A stretch of 7,243 nucleotides of DNA from an uncultured Mucilaginibacter sp. (GTDB lineage: Bacteria; Bacteroidota; Bacteroidia; Sphingobacteriales; Sphingobacteriaceae). Positions within the stretch are counted from its first letter, which is position 1. The number at the start of each line of letters is the position of its first letter. The notes under the pieces were generated by a model. That model searched no databases. It was not told the origin of the DNA and was given only the letters and a program-made list of their open reading frames with translations. The position numbers and the translations under genes were made by a program. Below, one piece after another: positions 7,229-7,243 of the stretch. The stretch is taken from the NCBI GenBank assembly GCA_946479225.1, contig CAMLFI010000126.1, forward strand, positions 1 to 7,243. Direction: 5' to 3'.

Positions 7229-7243
7229 CACGGTAACAAGGAT
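7229..7243 (-). tRNA. 3' end of a tRNA gene, probably tRNA-Trp (cut by window edge)
   Basis: On the minus strand the last bases of the window read AT-CCTTG-TTACCGT-G. This fits the end of a T-loop, the 3' strand of a 5-bp T-stem, the 3' strand of a 7-bp acceptor stem and a G discriminator base, with no encoded CCA (CTT follows). A G discriminator and a position just upstream of secE both suit tRNA-Trp, which often sits between tuf and secE. The anticodon is outside the window, so identity is inferred from position. The 25 nt between it and secE show no promoter I can recognise, so tRNA and secE may be co-transcribed. Confidence 0.55.

Overview
This window is the conserved transcription–translation gene block of a Bacteroidota bacterium, all on the minus strand. 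In transcription order (right to left) it holds the 3' tail of a tRNA gene (probably tRNA-Trp), secE, nusG, rplK (L11), rplA (L1), rplJ (L10), rplL (L7/L12) and rpoB (RNA polymerase beta). rpoB runs off the left edge, missing only a short C-terminal tail. The gene order, the RpoB, NusG and L11 sequences, the lack of Shine-Dalgarno sequences, and the AT-rich spacers with short-unit repeats fit a Bacteroidota member. Sphingobacteriaceae (Mucilaginibacter/Pedobacter-like) is my best guess, made from memory of protein style and not from a search.

Layout: 1-3784 rpoB (partial, TTG start); 3785-4013 a 229-nt leader/spacer with a strong GC-rich hairpin 24 nt after the rplL stop, plus weaker repeats; 4014-4397 rplL; 4398-4457 a short spacer with a small hairpin; 4458-4976 rplJ; 3 nt; 4980-5678 rplA (GTG start); 5679-5826 a spacer filled by a long heptamer-based palindrome; 5827-6273 rplK; 6274-6450 a spacer with a long octamer-based palindrome; 6451-6993 nusG; 15 nt; 7009-7203 secE; 7229-7243 tRNA 3' end.

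The genes work together in gene expression. SecE belongs to the SecYE translocon. NusG couples RNA polymerase to the ribosome and modulates pausing. L11, L1, L10 and L12 build the mobile stalks of the 50S subunit, where translation factors act. RpoB is half of the RNA polymerase active centre. All coding regions look intact and ordinary, and rpoB keeps wild-type residues at the classical rifampicin positions that I checked.

I found no new enzyme, defence or mobile system. The unusual part is in the spacers. The two longest spacers upstream of rplJ each carry a long imperfect inverted repeat starting at, or 2 nt after, the stop codon of the upstream gene. Its arms are tandem short units (period 7 in one, period 8 in the other). 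The rplL-rpoB spacer may hold a decayed third example. They may be REP/MITE-like intergenic repeats or RNA-stability/attenuation elements; which one cannot be decided from this window alone.
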